Source: Megalobrama amblycephala (lineage: Eukaryota; Chordata; Actinopteri; Cypriniformes; Xenocyprididae). Taken from it: DNA of 64,000 nt. The stretch spans positions 14,119,001 to 14,183,000 of the forward strand of contig NC_063052.1 in assembly GCF_018812025.1 (NCBI RefSeq). The letters are read 5' to 3'. Shown piece after piece: positions 1 to 11,365 of this stretch (positions are counted from its first letter, which is position 1; each line of letters opens with the position of its first letter). The translations under genes were made by a program, and so were the position numbers. Below the pieces are notes generated by a model, which worked only from the letters and a program-made list of their open reading frames with translations, searched no databases and was not told the origin of the DNA.

Positions 1-949
1 CTAAAGCTAAAACTGAAATAAAACTAAATTAAACCTAAATATAAATATTTTAAAGTAAATTAATAAAATAATAAAATCACATAACGAAATGGCAAAAAAA
101 AAAAGCTGAACATGAAAACTAAAAATATAAAAAAAAGCTTATTCAAAATATTAATAAATTTATAAAACTAAAATAAAACTGATTTACATATATAATAAAT
201 ATTTAATTAAACTATATGTTAAATATAGAGTTATATAAATTAATAAAATAAAATTATTGTACAGAAAAAAAGTGAACTACTACTTTAAAAAATAATAATT
301 TGTGTTTCATGGAAGAATGAAAATCACTAAAGGTTTGAAATGGTGTGAGAGAGAATGAATAATGACAACATTAATTTAAAGGAAACTAAATGCAGTTATC
401 TAGTCATACAGATCCTTACAGCAATCAACCAACTGCTGTGTGTCACCTGATATTATGAACGATACTGACGTGTCCTACATTCGTGTGCTTTCTAAACAAA
501 CATGCCACAGAAAAATCCTGACGCCAGGGGACATGAAAGAGGAAAGGAGGGATTTTTGCACTCCTTCCTTTCTTTGAACTAGCTCCTCTGCCTTGTGCAG
601 GAACGCCGGAGCTGCATGTCAGATCTGGTGGGGAAGCAGGCGGCGTCAGTCAGCGGCCAGTCAGATGGAACCGGAGAAGACGGGTGTAAGCTGTCCCACG
701 AGATCCCGCGCTTTGATAACCCAGCAGGAGAAGCGCTGCGTGTGTGTGCTGCGAATGCATCTCCTCTCTTTCACCGTGTGTGTGTGTTAAATGATCCATA
801 CAAATGGTGTGATTGTGCACATGTGCTTTTGTGTTAGTGCTTAAGTGCACTAAGAGGATGTTTATTGGTTGTGTGTGTGTCTCTAACATAGCTTCGCTGA
901 AAAAAAGGGTTTTCAAACTTTTTGATGCCAAGGACCCCAAAAATACACA
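1..949. other. AT-rich then TG-rich single-copy sequence
   Basis: 1-300 is A/T-dominated. 540-780 is mixed and GC-richer, with TGTGTG stretches to 875. The overlapping short frames at 593-964 on both strands show no coding pattern. No feature recognised. Confidence 0.5.
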
Positions 950-1140
950 TCCTTCAGAAATCATTCTAATTTTTTGGGGGGAAAAAATATGTTTTGATTA
1001 ATAGCAAGTTCAATAGAACATTTATTTGAAACAGAATATTTGTATTCACTGTCACTTTTGATCAATTTAATGCATTCTTGCTGAATAAACATATTCTAAA
1101 AAAAAAAAATGCTGACCCTAAACTTTTGAACATAGTGTAT
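950..1140 (+). repeat. CACTACC-family fragment
   Basis: TCAGAAATCATTCTAAT, then after a gap CACTGTCACTTTTGATCAAT and TGACCCTAAACTTTTGAACA: the right part of the same MITE family, degenerate. Confidence 0.5.
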
Positions 1141-1489
1141 GTGTGTGTAAAAAAACAGATTTGTTGCTTATTTATTGCTATTTATTGCTTATTTATACAC
1201 TATTGCTAAAAATAGCACTGTCAATTGAATAAAAGAATCACAATTAATCTCATGAATTCCCATCAGTCTTAGAATGCAGTAATATCATAAAATTTGGTAA
1301 ATGCATTTAAACTTTAATATTTAATGAATACTTTCATTTATCACATTAACTTTAACAGGCGTGAAATTACATGTTAGAAAGTCAAGCACCCTCGTGTGGC
1401 CCACTGAGGGTCCTGAACCAAAGTTTGAGTATATATATATTGTTAATTGATTTAACAAATATTTATAATTGATAATAGTGATTGTTTAC

Positions 1490-1649
1490 ACTTTATATCC
1501 ACTTTAGACATTCCACTAACTATAAGTCTCTTTGCATCATGCCAACTAACTCTAGTATAGTATTAGTAGACTGTAAAGTTAGGGTTAGCAGAATAAGTTG
1601 ACTTACTTGAAAAGTTAGTAGAATGTCTAAAGTGGACTATTGAAACAAG
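1490..1649. repeat. Short dispersed repeat, copy 1
   Basis: Starts CCACTTTAGACATTCCACTA, contains TAAAGTTAGGGTTAGCAGAA, and ends AGTTAGTAGAATGTCTAAAG: imperfect inverted ends around a TTAGGGTTAG-like centre. A second copy lies at 52985-53125. Confidence 0.6.
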
Positions 1650-2424
1650 GGGTCCTATCATACACCCAGTGAAATGCAACGCCAGGTGTGACGCAAGTGA
1701 TTTTTGCTAGATTCAGTCCGATGTAGTTATCATTTTCACGTCCAGTGCCAAATAGTAAATGCATTTGTGCCCATCTGTTCGCCCATGGGTGTGCTGGTCT
1801 GAAAACGAAGTGTGTTCAGATGCATTGTTGGCATGTTGCAACTGAAAACGACTGCGCCATTGACCAGCTGAAACCTGCTCTAACGTCAATAGCGCAGTAT
1901 TTTTATTTTTTTGTTACTTTAAGGGCGTGTTAGTAATATGCACTTATAGGCAGTGCACAATGCGCATACACTCTACTTGATACACACACAGGGATGCATG
2001 GCAGCACAAATATTATGCCAAATGTTAAAAAATAAAAGGATTGTAATGCAAAAGATTATTATTGTGTACATAAAGATAAAATGTCTATAATGGATATTCA
2101 TTGCATGTATCAGAATTGAAAATTGGCTAATTATTTGACTAATCGTGGCAATACACACCTGCATTTAAACTGACTCGTCAGGTTGAGGGTATCTATATTC
2201 TGCCATGTAAATAGTGAATCCGCCATGGCGAGAGCGCAACTGGCTTTTAAAGGGAATGGGAGATGAGAATATGATTGGTTTATTGCAAAACACACCCATG
2301 ACTCATTAAGAGAATAGGTACAACCCTTTTAGACCATTTATTCTGTCGTTAAACAAGCAAAAATGGATTTAAACATGCCCTAAGTGCAACTGCGCCATGC
2401 GTTTAGATTAGTAAAATAGGGCCC
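1650..2424. mobile_element. hAT-like non-autonomous element
   Basis: Ends GGGTCCTATCATACACCC and, inverted on the right, GGGCCCTATTTTACTAATC. Inside are blocks such as CTGCGCCATTGACCAGCTGA and CAACTGCGCCATGCGTTTAG, typical of a common fish repeat with GGGCCCTATTTTA ends. I could not define an 8-bp target duplication, so the hAT assignment is inferred. Confidence 0.55.
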
Positions 2425-2504
2425 AAAGTTTTACCATGATTATGATTAATTACTCAGCATGTAACTATAACAATTAATTTACATAAATCCAAATTGACAG
2501 CCCT

Positions 2505-3215
2505 AACCTACTTTTGAGAGCACCTACTATCAGAAAAAAGTCACGCATCTGCTCTTGGTGTGAAGTCATGCTGACGGATGTGCCTTTCATTTACACGTGG
2601 ACACAAACTCCCTCAAACACAAGCATGTGGGGGAAGTGCCTGGGATCTTCATTACAAAGGCTGTGAAAGCATTCCTCTACACCTACTCCTCCACTCTCAA
2701 GGTCATTCCCTCAGCTGGGCCATCAATCAAAGCAATGCCTCTGCAATCCCATTGTCCTGCATGCCTGTGACTAAAGTGGATGCTGGCATGTCTTCTGCGG
2801 TGAGTGGCGAGCCAGTGACATCCAGGGATTCGAATTTGAATATATGAGAGAAGTAGAAATGTATTGGGAAGTAGACCTGGTTGGTGTAGTGTGCACACTA
2901 GTGGCTTTCTGCTTTAATCACTCCTGTCTGACCCGCATCTGCATGCATCTGTAGCTTGGCAATGTCTGCTAAGGATTATAGAAAATGCCTCTGCTGAAGT
3001 CAACAGCATGAAAATAGGAGCCAGGACCCAAACGTATAGTACAGAAGCATCATGTCATGATGGAGGTGAGACGGCATCCTGAATCACAGGAAGTCCCTGT
3101 AGAATAACTCAAAAGACGTCAAGAGCCAGCAGTAGTAAAAGCTGACAGAGAGAAACAGTGATAAAAAAAAAGTGAGAAAAAGATCCAACTTTTTGACACA
3201 AATGTCCTCTGCTGT
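2505..3215. other. Single-copy sequence
   Basis: Ordinary composition with no repeat or coding signal recognised. A GC-richer part lies at 2600-2830. Confidence 0.5.
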
Positions 3216-3575
3216 CCAGTACAATAGAGTGGAGCAGGGATGACTTCAAAACCCGGAAGACTAATTTGCCAGTGTTTCCCTTGAGATTTTCCTATGGGTT
3301 TTTATGATGTTTTTTCACCCTTCAATTTTTGAGTAAAATAAGGTTCAGATAAACATAAGTTGATGGTACTTGAATGTTTTGTTCTTCAAAATAAAATAGA
3401 CACACTCACACCCTTTATTTAGTTACTTATCAGAAATGTACATTTTTTAAACCAGACCATATTTTACTCTTAAACTGAAAAAAATCCATTATACAAACCC
3501 ATAGGAAAATCTTTAGTGACGAATGAGTCTTCCGGGTTTTGACATCATCCCTGCACCACTCCATATTCACTACAA
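3216..3575. mobile_element. Palindromic MITE with CCCGGAAGACT arms
   Basis: GTGGAGCAGGGATGACTTCA followed by AAACCCGGAAGACT on the left; the inverse of these, AGTCTTCCGGGTTTTGACAT then CATCCCTGCACCACTCC, on the right. The long arms (about 50 bp) surround an AT-rich middle. No coding capacity. Confidence 0.65.
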
Positions 3576-3654
3576 TGTTTTTGGTAATTCAGCTGTAATG
3601 ATTATATTATAAATATTTGCTTACTTTTGCTAATCTTGGAGTATTTATTCTGTT

Positions 3655-3965
3655 ATGAGGCGGCAGGGAAGAGAAGGGGTAAGAATCCAGTTGCAGCAAA
3701 GTTTATTCAAAAAACACAAACAAAGATAATCCAAACCAGGAACAAGCTTCACAAAAACATGCAAAGACAACAACCGACAAAAGACAACTGAAACACGGGT
3801 ATAAATACATGGAAACAAGGGGCTAACGAGGAACAGGTGTGAACAATGAATCACTATGGAAACAAACAAGGTAGCTATGGAAACAAAGGCAAACACTGGA
3901 ACAAGGGGGACAGAAAAATACAATTCAAAATAAAAGTCCATATATCAAAACCAGGGAACATGTAA
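3655..3965 (-). repeat. Retroposon-derived dispersed repeat fragment
   Basis: AAGTTTATTCAAAAAACACA, then a series of AAACAAGG-, GGAACAGGTGTGAACAATGA- and GGAAACAAA-like phrases. This wording is common in fish as the 3' untranslated part of a retroelement lying in reverse orientation (GGTATAAATAC and the AAAC-rich tract). The exact family is not determined. Confidence 0.4.
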
Positions 3966-3995
3966 CAGATATATTTAATTAATTAACCACAATTA

Positions 3996-4395
3996 AAGTA
4001 TAGTTCACTTCAGAATTAAAATTTCCCTGATAATTTACTCATCCCCATGTTATCCAATATATGTGTGTCTTTCTTTCTTCAACTGAAAAGAAATTATGGT
4101 TTTTGAGGAAAACAATCCAGGATTTTTCTCCATTTCTCCATGGACTTCAACAGGGTTCAACGGGTTGAAGGTCCAAATGTCAGTTTCAGTGCAGCTTCAA
4201 AGAGCTCTACATGATCCCAGATGAGGAATAAGAGTCTTATCTAGAGAAACGATCAGTCATTTTCTAAAAAAATATATAAATTTTACTCTTTTTAACCACG
4301 AATGCTCATCTTGCACTCATCTGTGATGTGCCACACATGATGTAATCATGTTGGAAAGGTCATGCGTGACGTAGGTGGAACAGGCGGACACTAAC
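3996..4395 (+). repeat. Dispersed DNA-transposon-like repeat (TAGTTCACTTCAGAA)
   Basis: Begins AAAGTATAGTTCACTTCAGA and runs through CCATGGACTTCAACAGGGTT, GCAGCTTCAAAGAGCTCTAC and GATCCCAG to GGTCATGCGTGACGTAGG. I recognise the text as a recurrent cyprinid repeat; no transposase is encoded. Confidence 0.6.
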
Positions 4396-5079
4396 ATTCA
4401 TGCTTTATGTGAATAGCAGCCTATTTTCAGCTGGATCAGGCATTGAAATTTGCAAAATGATGATATTGTACTGCAGTACATTTTTAGTACCGGTATACCA
4501 CAGAGTCCTAGTCTGCATGTGCACAAAAACTTTGAATGAATTTTTGTTGAGGAACAATGACATGCTGCCACCACAATGGCTGACAAAGCCCCTCTGTGGG
4601 TTTGGAAAAGCATACGGTATTACAGCACACTAATGACAGACAGAGACACACATACATTCACCTCCTTCCACACACCGAACACATTCAGACTATGACTGAG
4701 TGGGATTCACATCACAGTCTTCCTGAGAGTTAGGACAGATGTTAACCTGACACAGACTCACAACATATGCAGCCCTGTGGCGCAGCTCCGCATGGGGCCT
4801 CACAGCACCGCTCTGACTGTTCTAAATCCAACCAAATAAAGAAAGCCTGCACACACCCTGCCACTCAGACAATCAGGCTCAGGTGCTCTTCAATTATTAA
4901 CAGCAAATCACTGCCATCATACTATGATGTCATCTTTAGGTAATTTGGATCAGATAAGAAATGAAAATCAGATAATTACCTCATTTTATTGAGATTGGCC
5001 ATTATGGCAAACGGCCAAGAAACAGTGATGTGCAAATAACAGGTACTTTCAAATGCACTGTAGGGGTATGCTTGAGATT

Positions 5080-5290
5080 CATTTACTCATCCTTGTGTAT
5101 TTCTGAACCTGTATGACATTCTGTCTTCTGTGGAACACAAAAGAAGATATTGAAGAATGCTTTACGAATGCTTTGTTTGGTCCTTGCTTACTTTTATAAT
5201 GGACAAAAAAGCACATTTTGACTCGTGTTTCACAAAAGAAAGAAAGTCATTCGGGTCTTTTTAAGCTGTTTATGCAAGATGTTGTATACA
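5080..5290 (+). repeat. Diverged fragment of the GGATAGTTCACCC-type repeat
   Basis: TTCATTTACTCATCCTTGTG, CCTGTATGACATTCTGTCTT and GTGGAACACAAAAGAAGATA are the middle of a very common fish repeat whose fuller copies lie at 6302, 6938 and 60968. Confidence 0.5.
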
Positions 5291-5799
5291 CTACCAGTCA
5301 AATATTTGCAATAATTTTTTATTTAATATTTTTTTTAACAAAAAATGCATTTATTCGATCAAAAATACAGTAAAAACAGTAATATCGTGAAGTAGCCTAT
5401 TATTACAATTTAAAATAACTTTGATCATTTTAATATTTAAAAATGTAATTTATGTGATCAAAGCTGAATTTTCAGCATCATTACTCCAGTCTTCAGTGTC
5501 ACGTGATCCTTCAGAAATCATTCTAATATGATGATTTGCTGCTCAATTATTACCAATTATTATTTATGATCAATTATCAATATTAGTTATTATTAAGATG
5601 CTGACAATTCAGCTTTGATCACAGGAATAAATTACATTTTACAATATATTCAGATAGAAAACAGCTATTTAAAATTGTATTTCACAATATTACTGTTTTT
5701 ACTGTATTTTCATCAAATAAATTCAGCCTTAGTAAGACTTCTTTTAAATAAACATATATACAAAAAACTTTAATTATTCCAAAATTTTGACCTGTAGTG
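5289..5799. mobile_element. TA-flanked MITE, CACTACC family (complete copy)
   Basis: CACTACCAGTCAAATATTTG at the left, inverse TTTTGACCTGTAGTG at the right, each bordered by TA. The middle contains the signature CAGCATCATTACTCCAGTCT and GTGTCACGTGATCCTTCAGA found in six other places in the window. Non-coding; TA target site suggests mobilisation by a Tc1/mariner transposase. Confidence 0.7.
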
Positions 5800-6301
5800 T
5801 AAGTGTGTGGGAGATAGTTAAGGTCGACTCATTTACTTATTAGAACAAAGATTATTTGGCCTTTTGAGTGGGCATGCTGCATTCTGAAAGTATGATTCAT
5901 TATGGTTGAACGCCTCAGATAACCTCACACTTAGTCACATTCTCTCATGGTAACAGAGAAATGGGGTATCATTGGTGCTCAAGGCATGTCATCTTTTGTG
6001 TTATTATATCCTACAGGAGCCGACAGCCCCTCAGCTATGTAATTGTTATTGATGGTGTGGCAATGCTACCGTTTTTACATTTTTATGCAATGTGTCTGCA
6101 CACCAAGAAGCCTGTACAGCGCCACGTTCTCCAACAAGGTCATCCCTCCAATCCATTGCATTAACAGCGGGTGGCAAGCAGCCTGCAAATGGAACAGAAC
6201 TCTTTGAAGTCACTTCCTCAAAGCAACGCCCATAGCATCACATGTGTCACCTCAAACACACAATAAAGCTCTGTCTTTTAACCACCACAGCTACAATCTC
6301 T

Positions 6302-6480
6302 TTAAAGGGATAATTCACCCAAAAATTAAAATTCTGTCATCATTTACTTACTCTAATAGCGTTCGAAATCTGTATGACTTTCTTCTTCACAGATGGTGAA
6401 ATTTTGAAGAATTGTGCTAGTCGTTCTTTCCCTTTGAATTACAATGAACAGGGATTGTGACTTTGAAGCTTCAAAAAGGA
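6302..6480 (+). repeat. GGATAGTTCACCC-type dispersed repeat, copy
   Basis: AAAGGGATAATTCACCCAAA, then TCTGTCATCATTTACTTACT and a GTATGACTTTCTTC phrase. A very frequent fish repeat; non-coding. Confidence 0.6.
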
Positions 6481-6712
6481 CACCATAAAACACCATAAAA
6501 ATATGTTCCCATATGGCCTGTGCTCTAGATTCCAAGACAAACCCAAGTTGAAGTCATTATTCACTGATAATCTTTGCCTTAAGTTAGTAGTTAAAGTCAA
6601 TCAAAATGAGCAATTCTTGTTTTTTTTTGTTTTTTGTTTTTGTTTTTTTATGAAATATTATGATCCTTATTAGGTCACACTTCATAATAGGTGTCTTTAC
6701 TATGCACTTACG

Positions 6713-6777
<65 letters not shown>

Positions 6778-6838
6778 TAACTAACCAACTAATCAATCAA
6801 TCAACACAAACAAACAGCCAACCAACCAACCAATCAAT
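6713..6838. repeat. (TCAA)n microsatellite with degenerate tail
   Basis: About sixteen perfect TCAA units (6713-6776), then imperfect CAAC/CAAT units. It generates an open frame of Ile-Asn-Gln-Ser repeats that is not a gene. Confidence 0.9.
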
Positions 6839-6937
6839 ATATGTTAGGTGCAATAAATATTGTGTTCATTTTGCATTGAAAAACACTTTTGCTTCCATTG
6901 ATACGAGTAAAGTTAGTGACATTTTCAATAATAACAA

Positions 6938-7066
6938 AGGGATAGTTCACCCAAAAATGAAAATTCTGTCATCATTTACTCACCCTCAAACCTGTTTGAA
7001 TTGCTGAACACAAAATATGAAAAAATATGATTTTTTTCATAGTATTTTTAAGTGAACTATCCCTTT
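6938..7066. mobile_element. GGATAGTTCACCC-type repeat with both ends
   Basis: AAGGGATAGTTCACCCAAAA at the left and AAGTGAACTATCCCTTTATA at the right are inverse copies, so this is a short complete TIR unit of about 129 bp with an ATTCTGTCATCATTTACTCA core. Confidence 0.6.
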
Positions 7067-7327
7067 ATAGGGGAAAATGGACTTTCAGTAAAACTTGTCT
7101 GCCTACACAGTAGAAAGGTGACTTTTTAATAGCTGACTAGAGAAAACAGAGAAAATAGGCTGTCCCTTTTGCCATGTAGGTAGGAAATCTTCAACACCCA
7201 TAATGCACTGGGCATGTTGCTGTCCAAAGCCACACCCACGCCCACCAATCTGCTATTGATACACTTACCAGAGTCAAATACCACCTTGCTTGAGTAGGAA
7301 ATACTACTTAGCAAACTTTTATTCAGA

Positions 7328-7536
7328 ATGGTGTCGACTTGTATTGTTCTCGGGTGCAAGAATTCAAAGAGTAAACGTTTAGTGGGAGTGAGATATGCTC
7401 AGTTTCCAGTAAAGGATCCAAGACATTTTAGTCAGCGACCAAAGACTGCAAAGGATAGTAATTATGGAGAGATTGCCGCGACTGTAGATATGAAAAACCT
7501 CAGTGTTTATAGTCAACATTTCTATAGTCGCATACA
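7328..7536 (+). pseudogene. THAP-like zinc-finger exon or fragment
   Basis: Seen: the frame opens with MVSTCIVLGCKNSKSKRLVG and continues VRYAQFPVKDP; 69 codons in all reach CATACAG followed by GTAATA, a plausible splice donor. Known: THAP domains are C2CH zinc-dependent DNA-binding modules that start with M.x.C.x2-4.C, have a FP motif around residue 26-30, and end with a C-S-x-H-F block. Here the first Cys pair (residues 5 and 10) and the FP motif (26-27) are present, and a SVYSQHF block near residue 60 sits where CSxHF is expected, but its Cys is Tyr. The usual tryptophan after the FP motif is missing. Inferred: a decayed or divergent THAP exon, perhaps from a THAP-type (P-element-like) transposon or a retained gene copy inside the CSMD intron. 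It lies opposite to the host gene. A chance match is possible. Confidence 0.45.
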
Positions 7537-7789
7537 GGTAATAAATCTGTTGCAATGGTGTTCATTTTTTCCATAATGCTGTTTAAAGTGTAGACATAGC
7601 ATTAACAGAACTGTTCTGTTAATAACCCTCTGTTGATCTGACTGTCTGTGCGAGGATAGAAAAAATGCAGAAGTACAATGTGTAGTTTTCACGAAAGCTG
7701 CCAAAACGCATCGTCCAGCAGACTTTTACTGAATATGCTTGTACAGTGCCACGTTCCCCAACAAGGTTAAAGTTTTATGATCTCTTGAT

Positions 7790-7962
7790 GAACTTTTTGA
7801 AGCATCAAAGTGGTAGTAGACTGGACAGAAAGCTCTCAGATTTGATTAAAATATCTTCATTTGTGTTCTGAAGGTGAACAGAAATCTTATGGGTTTGGAA
7901 TGACAGAAGGGTGAATAATTAATGACAGAATTTTCATTTTTGGCTGAACTAAACCTTTAATT
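7790..7962 (-). repeat. GGATAGTTCACCC-type repeat, reverse fragment
   Basis: AATGACAGAATTTTCATTTT then GGCTGAACTAAACCTTTAA is the inverse of the left end; upstream CTTATGGGTTTGGAATGACA matches the body. Confidence 0.5.
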
Positions 7963-8019
7963 CACACAAACCTTTTGTGTCACTTTGGAAACTAAGATAG
8001 TATAGATCACCTTCTGCAT

Positions 8020-8815
8020 CCTCTTTGAATCTTTAAAGCCTCTTTGCTCACAGTTCTTCATCACTTTTTCCTTCCCGCCAAAAAGAAAGTTATATAGGTT
8101 AGGAATACCATGTGAGTAAATGAATACAAATAGAAATAAAAATCTTTTGCGGATGCACTATTCCTTTAAGAGAGCCAAGCTAAATCCAGCACAAACATAC
8201 GCACACAGCTCTAACTCCCTCCCAGCGATTAAAATGTCAGAGGCAAAGCCAAGCTGCTGCAGGAATATTAAAACTACACTGTCTTCCATTTTTAAGACCT
8301 GAGCTGAGGGGATGGAGAGAGTCTATGAACACTTGAAGCAAACTCTTTGATGCATCTGCACTGAAATAATCTCATGCGAATGTGACACACTCATTTTAGA
8401 AAACTTCAGCTGAGGCCCTGCAGAACTTGCAGTCAGGGAGTATAATCCACAGACCGGAGAGTGTTGCTGAACGCGGGAAGAGCAGCAATGCTTGCGGAAT
8501 GACTCACGTACACTGAGCACTGCAGTTTCTCTTCCCTGCTGCAGAGAGCAAAGGGGGAGAGCAGTTGAGATTCGAGAAGTAAATTGTGTGGGAATTTATA
8601 GTATATCCTGCCAGATCTTGCCAGGATGGTAATGAGACAGGATAAAGTATCAGAAAAATTGTCTAACTTGTCCAGCTGTCAAGCATTTTCTACAGCACAA
8701 ATGTAAGCAGACTTGAGCAGAACCAGCTGGCATACTACCTTTACATATACACATAGAAAATAAATATAGAAAATAAAATAAAGATAAATAAAGAGATTAT
8801 ATTTGAGAATTATGA

Positions 8816-8816
<1 letters not shown>
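8020..8816. other. Single-copy sequence
   Basis: No repeat identified. The 8390-8570 part is GC-richer and could be a conserved element. Confidence 0.45.

Positions 8817-8876
<60 letters not shown>
8817..8876. repeat. Poly(A) followed by (AT)n
   Basis: About 31 A residues run directly into about 14 AT units. It may mark the tail of an old retroposon, but no body is recognisable beside it. Confidence 0.85.
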
Positions 8877-8880
<4 letters not shown>

Positions 8881-9229
8881 AAAATGTATAAATATTCTAA
8901 CTATCACCCCTTTTTTTGCCTTGGGGCAGAAATGCTTTGTACAATGTTTTAATAATTTTTTGCATAAAAACCTTTTAACCAGGCTAGAAGTCATTACCAA
9001 GTTGCAATAAATATTACCAAAAACTATGGCTAATTAATTTCATTTTAATTTAATCTAACTCTCATCTATAAACAGTTTCACAATAAACAAATGACTTAAT
9101 CTCAGTCATTACACTATTAATTAGACTTAAGCATAAGCAGACAGGGCCAGGATTAGGCCTTAGTTTAATTAGGACATTTAAGTAGCTTTTATAAGCATGC
9201 CTTGAGACAAAACAATTGCACTGATTTAA

Positions 9230-9815
9230 AGGGGACCTATAACGCTCCTTTCACAAGATGTAATATAAGTCTCTGGTGTCTCCAGAATGTGTCTGTGAAG
9301 TTTCAGCTCAAAATACCCCACAGATCATTTATTATAGCTTGTCAAATTTGCCCCTATTTGGGTGTGAGCAAAAACACACCGTTGTTGTGTGTGTCCCTTT
9401 AAATGCGAATGAGCTGCTGCTCCCGGCCCCCCTTTCCAGAAGAGGGCGGAGCTTTAACAGCTCAACAACAACAAAGCTGGAGAATCTCACGCAGCCAAAA
9501 TGATGACGGTGTTCAGCCTTACATTGTTCAAACCGGAGTCGACACTGATGGAGAGACTCAGGAAGAAGTTACAACTTTTAGAATGAAACTGGACGTTTCT
9601 GAACGGTTAGTGGATACATTTATGTAGTTGCTGTGGAGTTGATTCAACTCATCCACTAGCATGTGCCGTCATGTTAATCTTTTGTGCAAATCCAGTGTTG
9701 AATTGACCCTCGTTTGTGAAGCAGTCCGGCGTAAAATAACAGCATGGCAACAACACTCTACTACAACAACTCTAAAGCAGCCCAACATGGCCTCTCCTCG
9801 TTTGTTGTGTGTTAG
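9230..9815 (+). mobile_element. TTAA element, family B, right end truncated
   Basis: Preceded by TTAA; starts AGGGGACCTATAACGCTCCT. Contains ACAAGATGTAATATAAGTCT, AGTTTCAGCTCAAAATACCC, GAAGAGGGCGGAGCTTTAAC and a segment with AAACCGGAGTCGACACTGAT. Small open frames here are part of the repeat. Another copy at 51285 shares the left half. TTAA target sites are characteristic of piggyBac-type transposition. Confidence 0.65.
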
Positions 9816-10714
9816 AGTCACACAGCTAATCTGAGCCTAATTAGACTACAAAAGAGGTAACAGTAGTGTCCACCAAAGCCTCTCCTGTCCGGCACATTTA
9901 TTTATTGACAGATTGGCCATAGCAGCAGCAGCAGGCACAAGATGAGGGGCCGAAAGGCCGATAAGAAGCTGAGAAAGCAGAGCACCATGGGAAAGCGCAG
10001 CCCTAAAGGGCCGTGACCGGTTGGCACTAATCTTCAATGGGCTCGGCTGCCTTTAATCCGCAGGTGCACTCTGAGGTGTTGGCTCAGCCCACTCCAACAG
10101 ATGGAGAATGATGGATACAATGTGTGAGGAGAAGGGTGACATCCTCCCCTACCCACAAGTCCCAGCGAGGAGGCTCGTGCGGGTTGAGACAGAAGTACAA
10201 GTCTGGGGTTAGAAGTAGGTCAAGGAAGTACTACAAGGCTAGTGAAGTAGTTGTTTTCATGCTAATGAGAGCAGCTGAACTGGAGACAAAAGGAAGGCCA
10301 GACAGTCTGTACAAAAGCACATCAGCACTTGCTCCCGGGGCCTTGAATGTTTAACAATGCTATGACTATTTTCTTTAGACTCATTACAACACATCAAGTG
10401 AGCTGGGAGTTAGAGACCTCCTGGAGACTTTGTAAGGAAATGCATTGTATTTTGTTAACTATTTAAAAAAAAAAAAAAAAGTTATTGCTTTTCTCTCTGC
10501 AGTATTGAATGCGTTTCATCCATACAGATCGAAACACACATTCATGTAATTGTATTAGTAATTGTAGGTATTTGTAGGTAAAGTGTTGTCTTTTGCACAT
10601 GCATTTTCATGCGTTTACATAAGTACTAAAATGTACTTCATGATGTTGACAGCATCTAAAATACACACAAAATATTTTTTATTAAAATATATTTAAAAAT
10701 ATTTTATTTAATTC
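9816..10714. other. Single-copy block, possible conserved non-coding element
   Basis: 9840-10340 is GC-rich for the window (for example GAGGGGCCGAAAGGCCGATA) and begins right where TTAA element family B is cut off. No gene structure is seen. Confidence 0.35.
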
Positions 10715-11013
10715 TAATGTAATTATTGTCAATGTAAACTTGTTTGAATTTTTTCTATTAAATATAATAATCAAAAAAAAAAACAAGTTTACATTGACAA
10801 TGATTTAAATTATAATTAAATAAATTATAATTAAATATAAAAATGATAATTATTATTTATTTAATTATAATTTAAATTATTGTCACTGTAAACTTGTTTG
10901 CATTTATTTTCACATTATGATTCCTATAAAAATCTATATAATAGTAAAATGCAAATAAAAATGAATATATATATATATATATATATATATTATTCATTTT
11001 TATTTGCATTTTA

Positions 11014-11052
<39 letters not shown>
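10715..11052. repeat. Cluster of AT-rich inverted repeats
   Basis: Three hairpins in succession: ATTGTCAATGTAAACTTGTT near 10724 with its inverse AACAAGTTTACATTGACAAT near 10782; a partial copy ATTGTCACTGTAAACTTGTT near 10878; and a perfect 27-bp pair at 10941-10967 and 10991-11017 around (AT)n. A second (AT)n follows to 11052. Confidence 0.75.
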
Positions 11053-11055
<3 letters not shown>

Positions 11056-11365
11056 AAACCAAAAATTATTCAGACACTAGATATAATTTTTGATATATTT
11101 TTACTAGTGGGTGCAGCAAAATAAAGTAAAATGTGGCATATTATACCCAAAAATTCTTCATTCAGTGGACTACCAGTAAAATTGATAACAATTTGAGACC
11201 AAAAATTCTTCAGACACTTTGACCTGACCATGTTTTGCTCAAGTGTTATCTAACATAATTAAGATTATTTTTTCTGACACATTTAAACCTCATTTTTAAA
11301 CTATAGTGAATAAACTGTAATAATGAATGAAATGTTCAAGGTGTCTGAATAAATTTTGGTTTGAC
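11053..11365. mobile_element. TA-flanked MITE, GTCAAACCAAAAATTATTCA ends
   Basis: Left GTCAAACCAAAAATTATTCA (plus GACAC), right inverse of GTCAAACCAAAATTTATTCA (plus GACAC). An internal copy of the end, GACCAAAAATTCTTCAGACA, occurs near 11196. 313 bp; inserted beside the preceding (TA)n tract. Tc1/mariner-type by ends and TA site. Confidence 0.75.

Larger units (their letters stand above)
1213..2504. mobile_element. Possible TIR element (CTGTCAATTG ends) with nested insert
   Basis: Left text CACTGTCAATTG with CACAATTAATC, right text GATTAATTACTC and CAAATTGACAGCCCT. These are inverse copies typical of a fish element with ends AGGGCTGTCAAT. The interior is occupied by the 1490-1649 repeat and by the 1650-2424 hAT-like element, so the two ends may belong to one element split by later insertions. 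Moderate support only. Confidence 0.4.

Noticed and set aside
1540..1620. Interstitial telomere repeat (GTTAGGGTTAG)
   Set aside because: Only one or two units, contained in a short dispersed repeat also found at 52985.
6660..7007. 115-codon frame with INQS repeats
   Set aside because: It is a translation of the (TCAA)n microsatellite.
9403..9627. Small gene with an acidic, charged peptide
   Set aside because: The frame lies wholly inside TTAA element family B.
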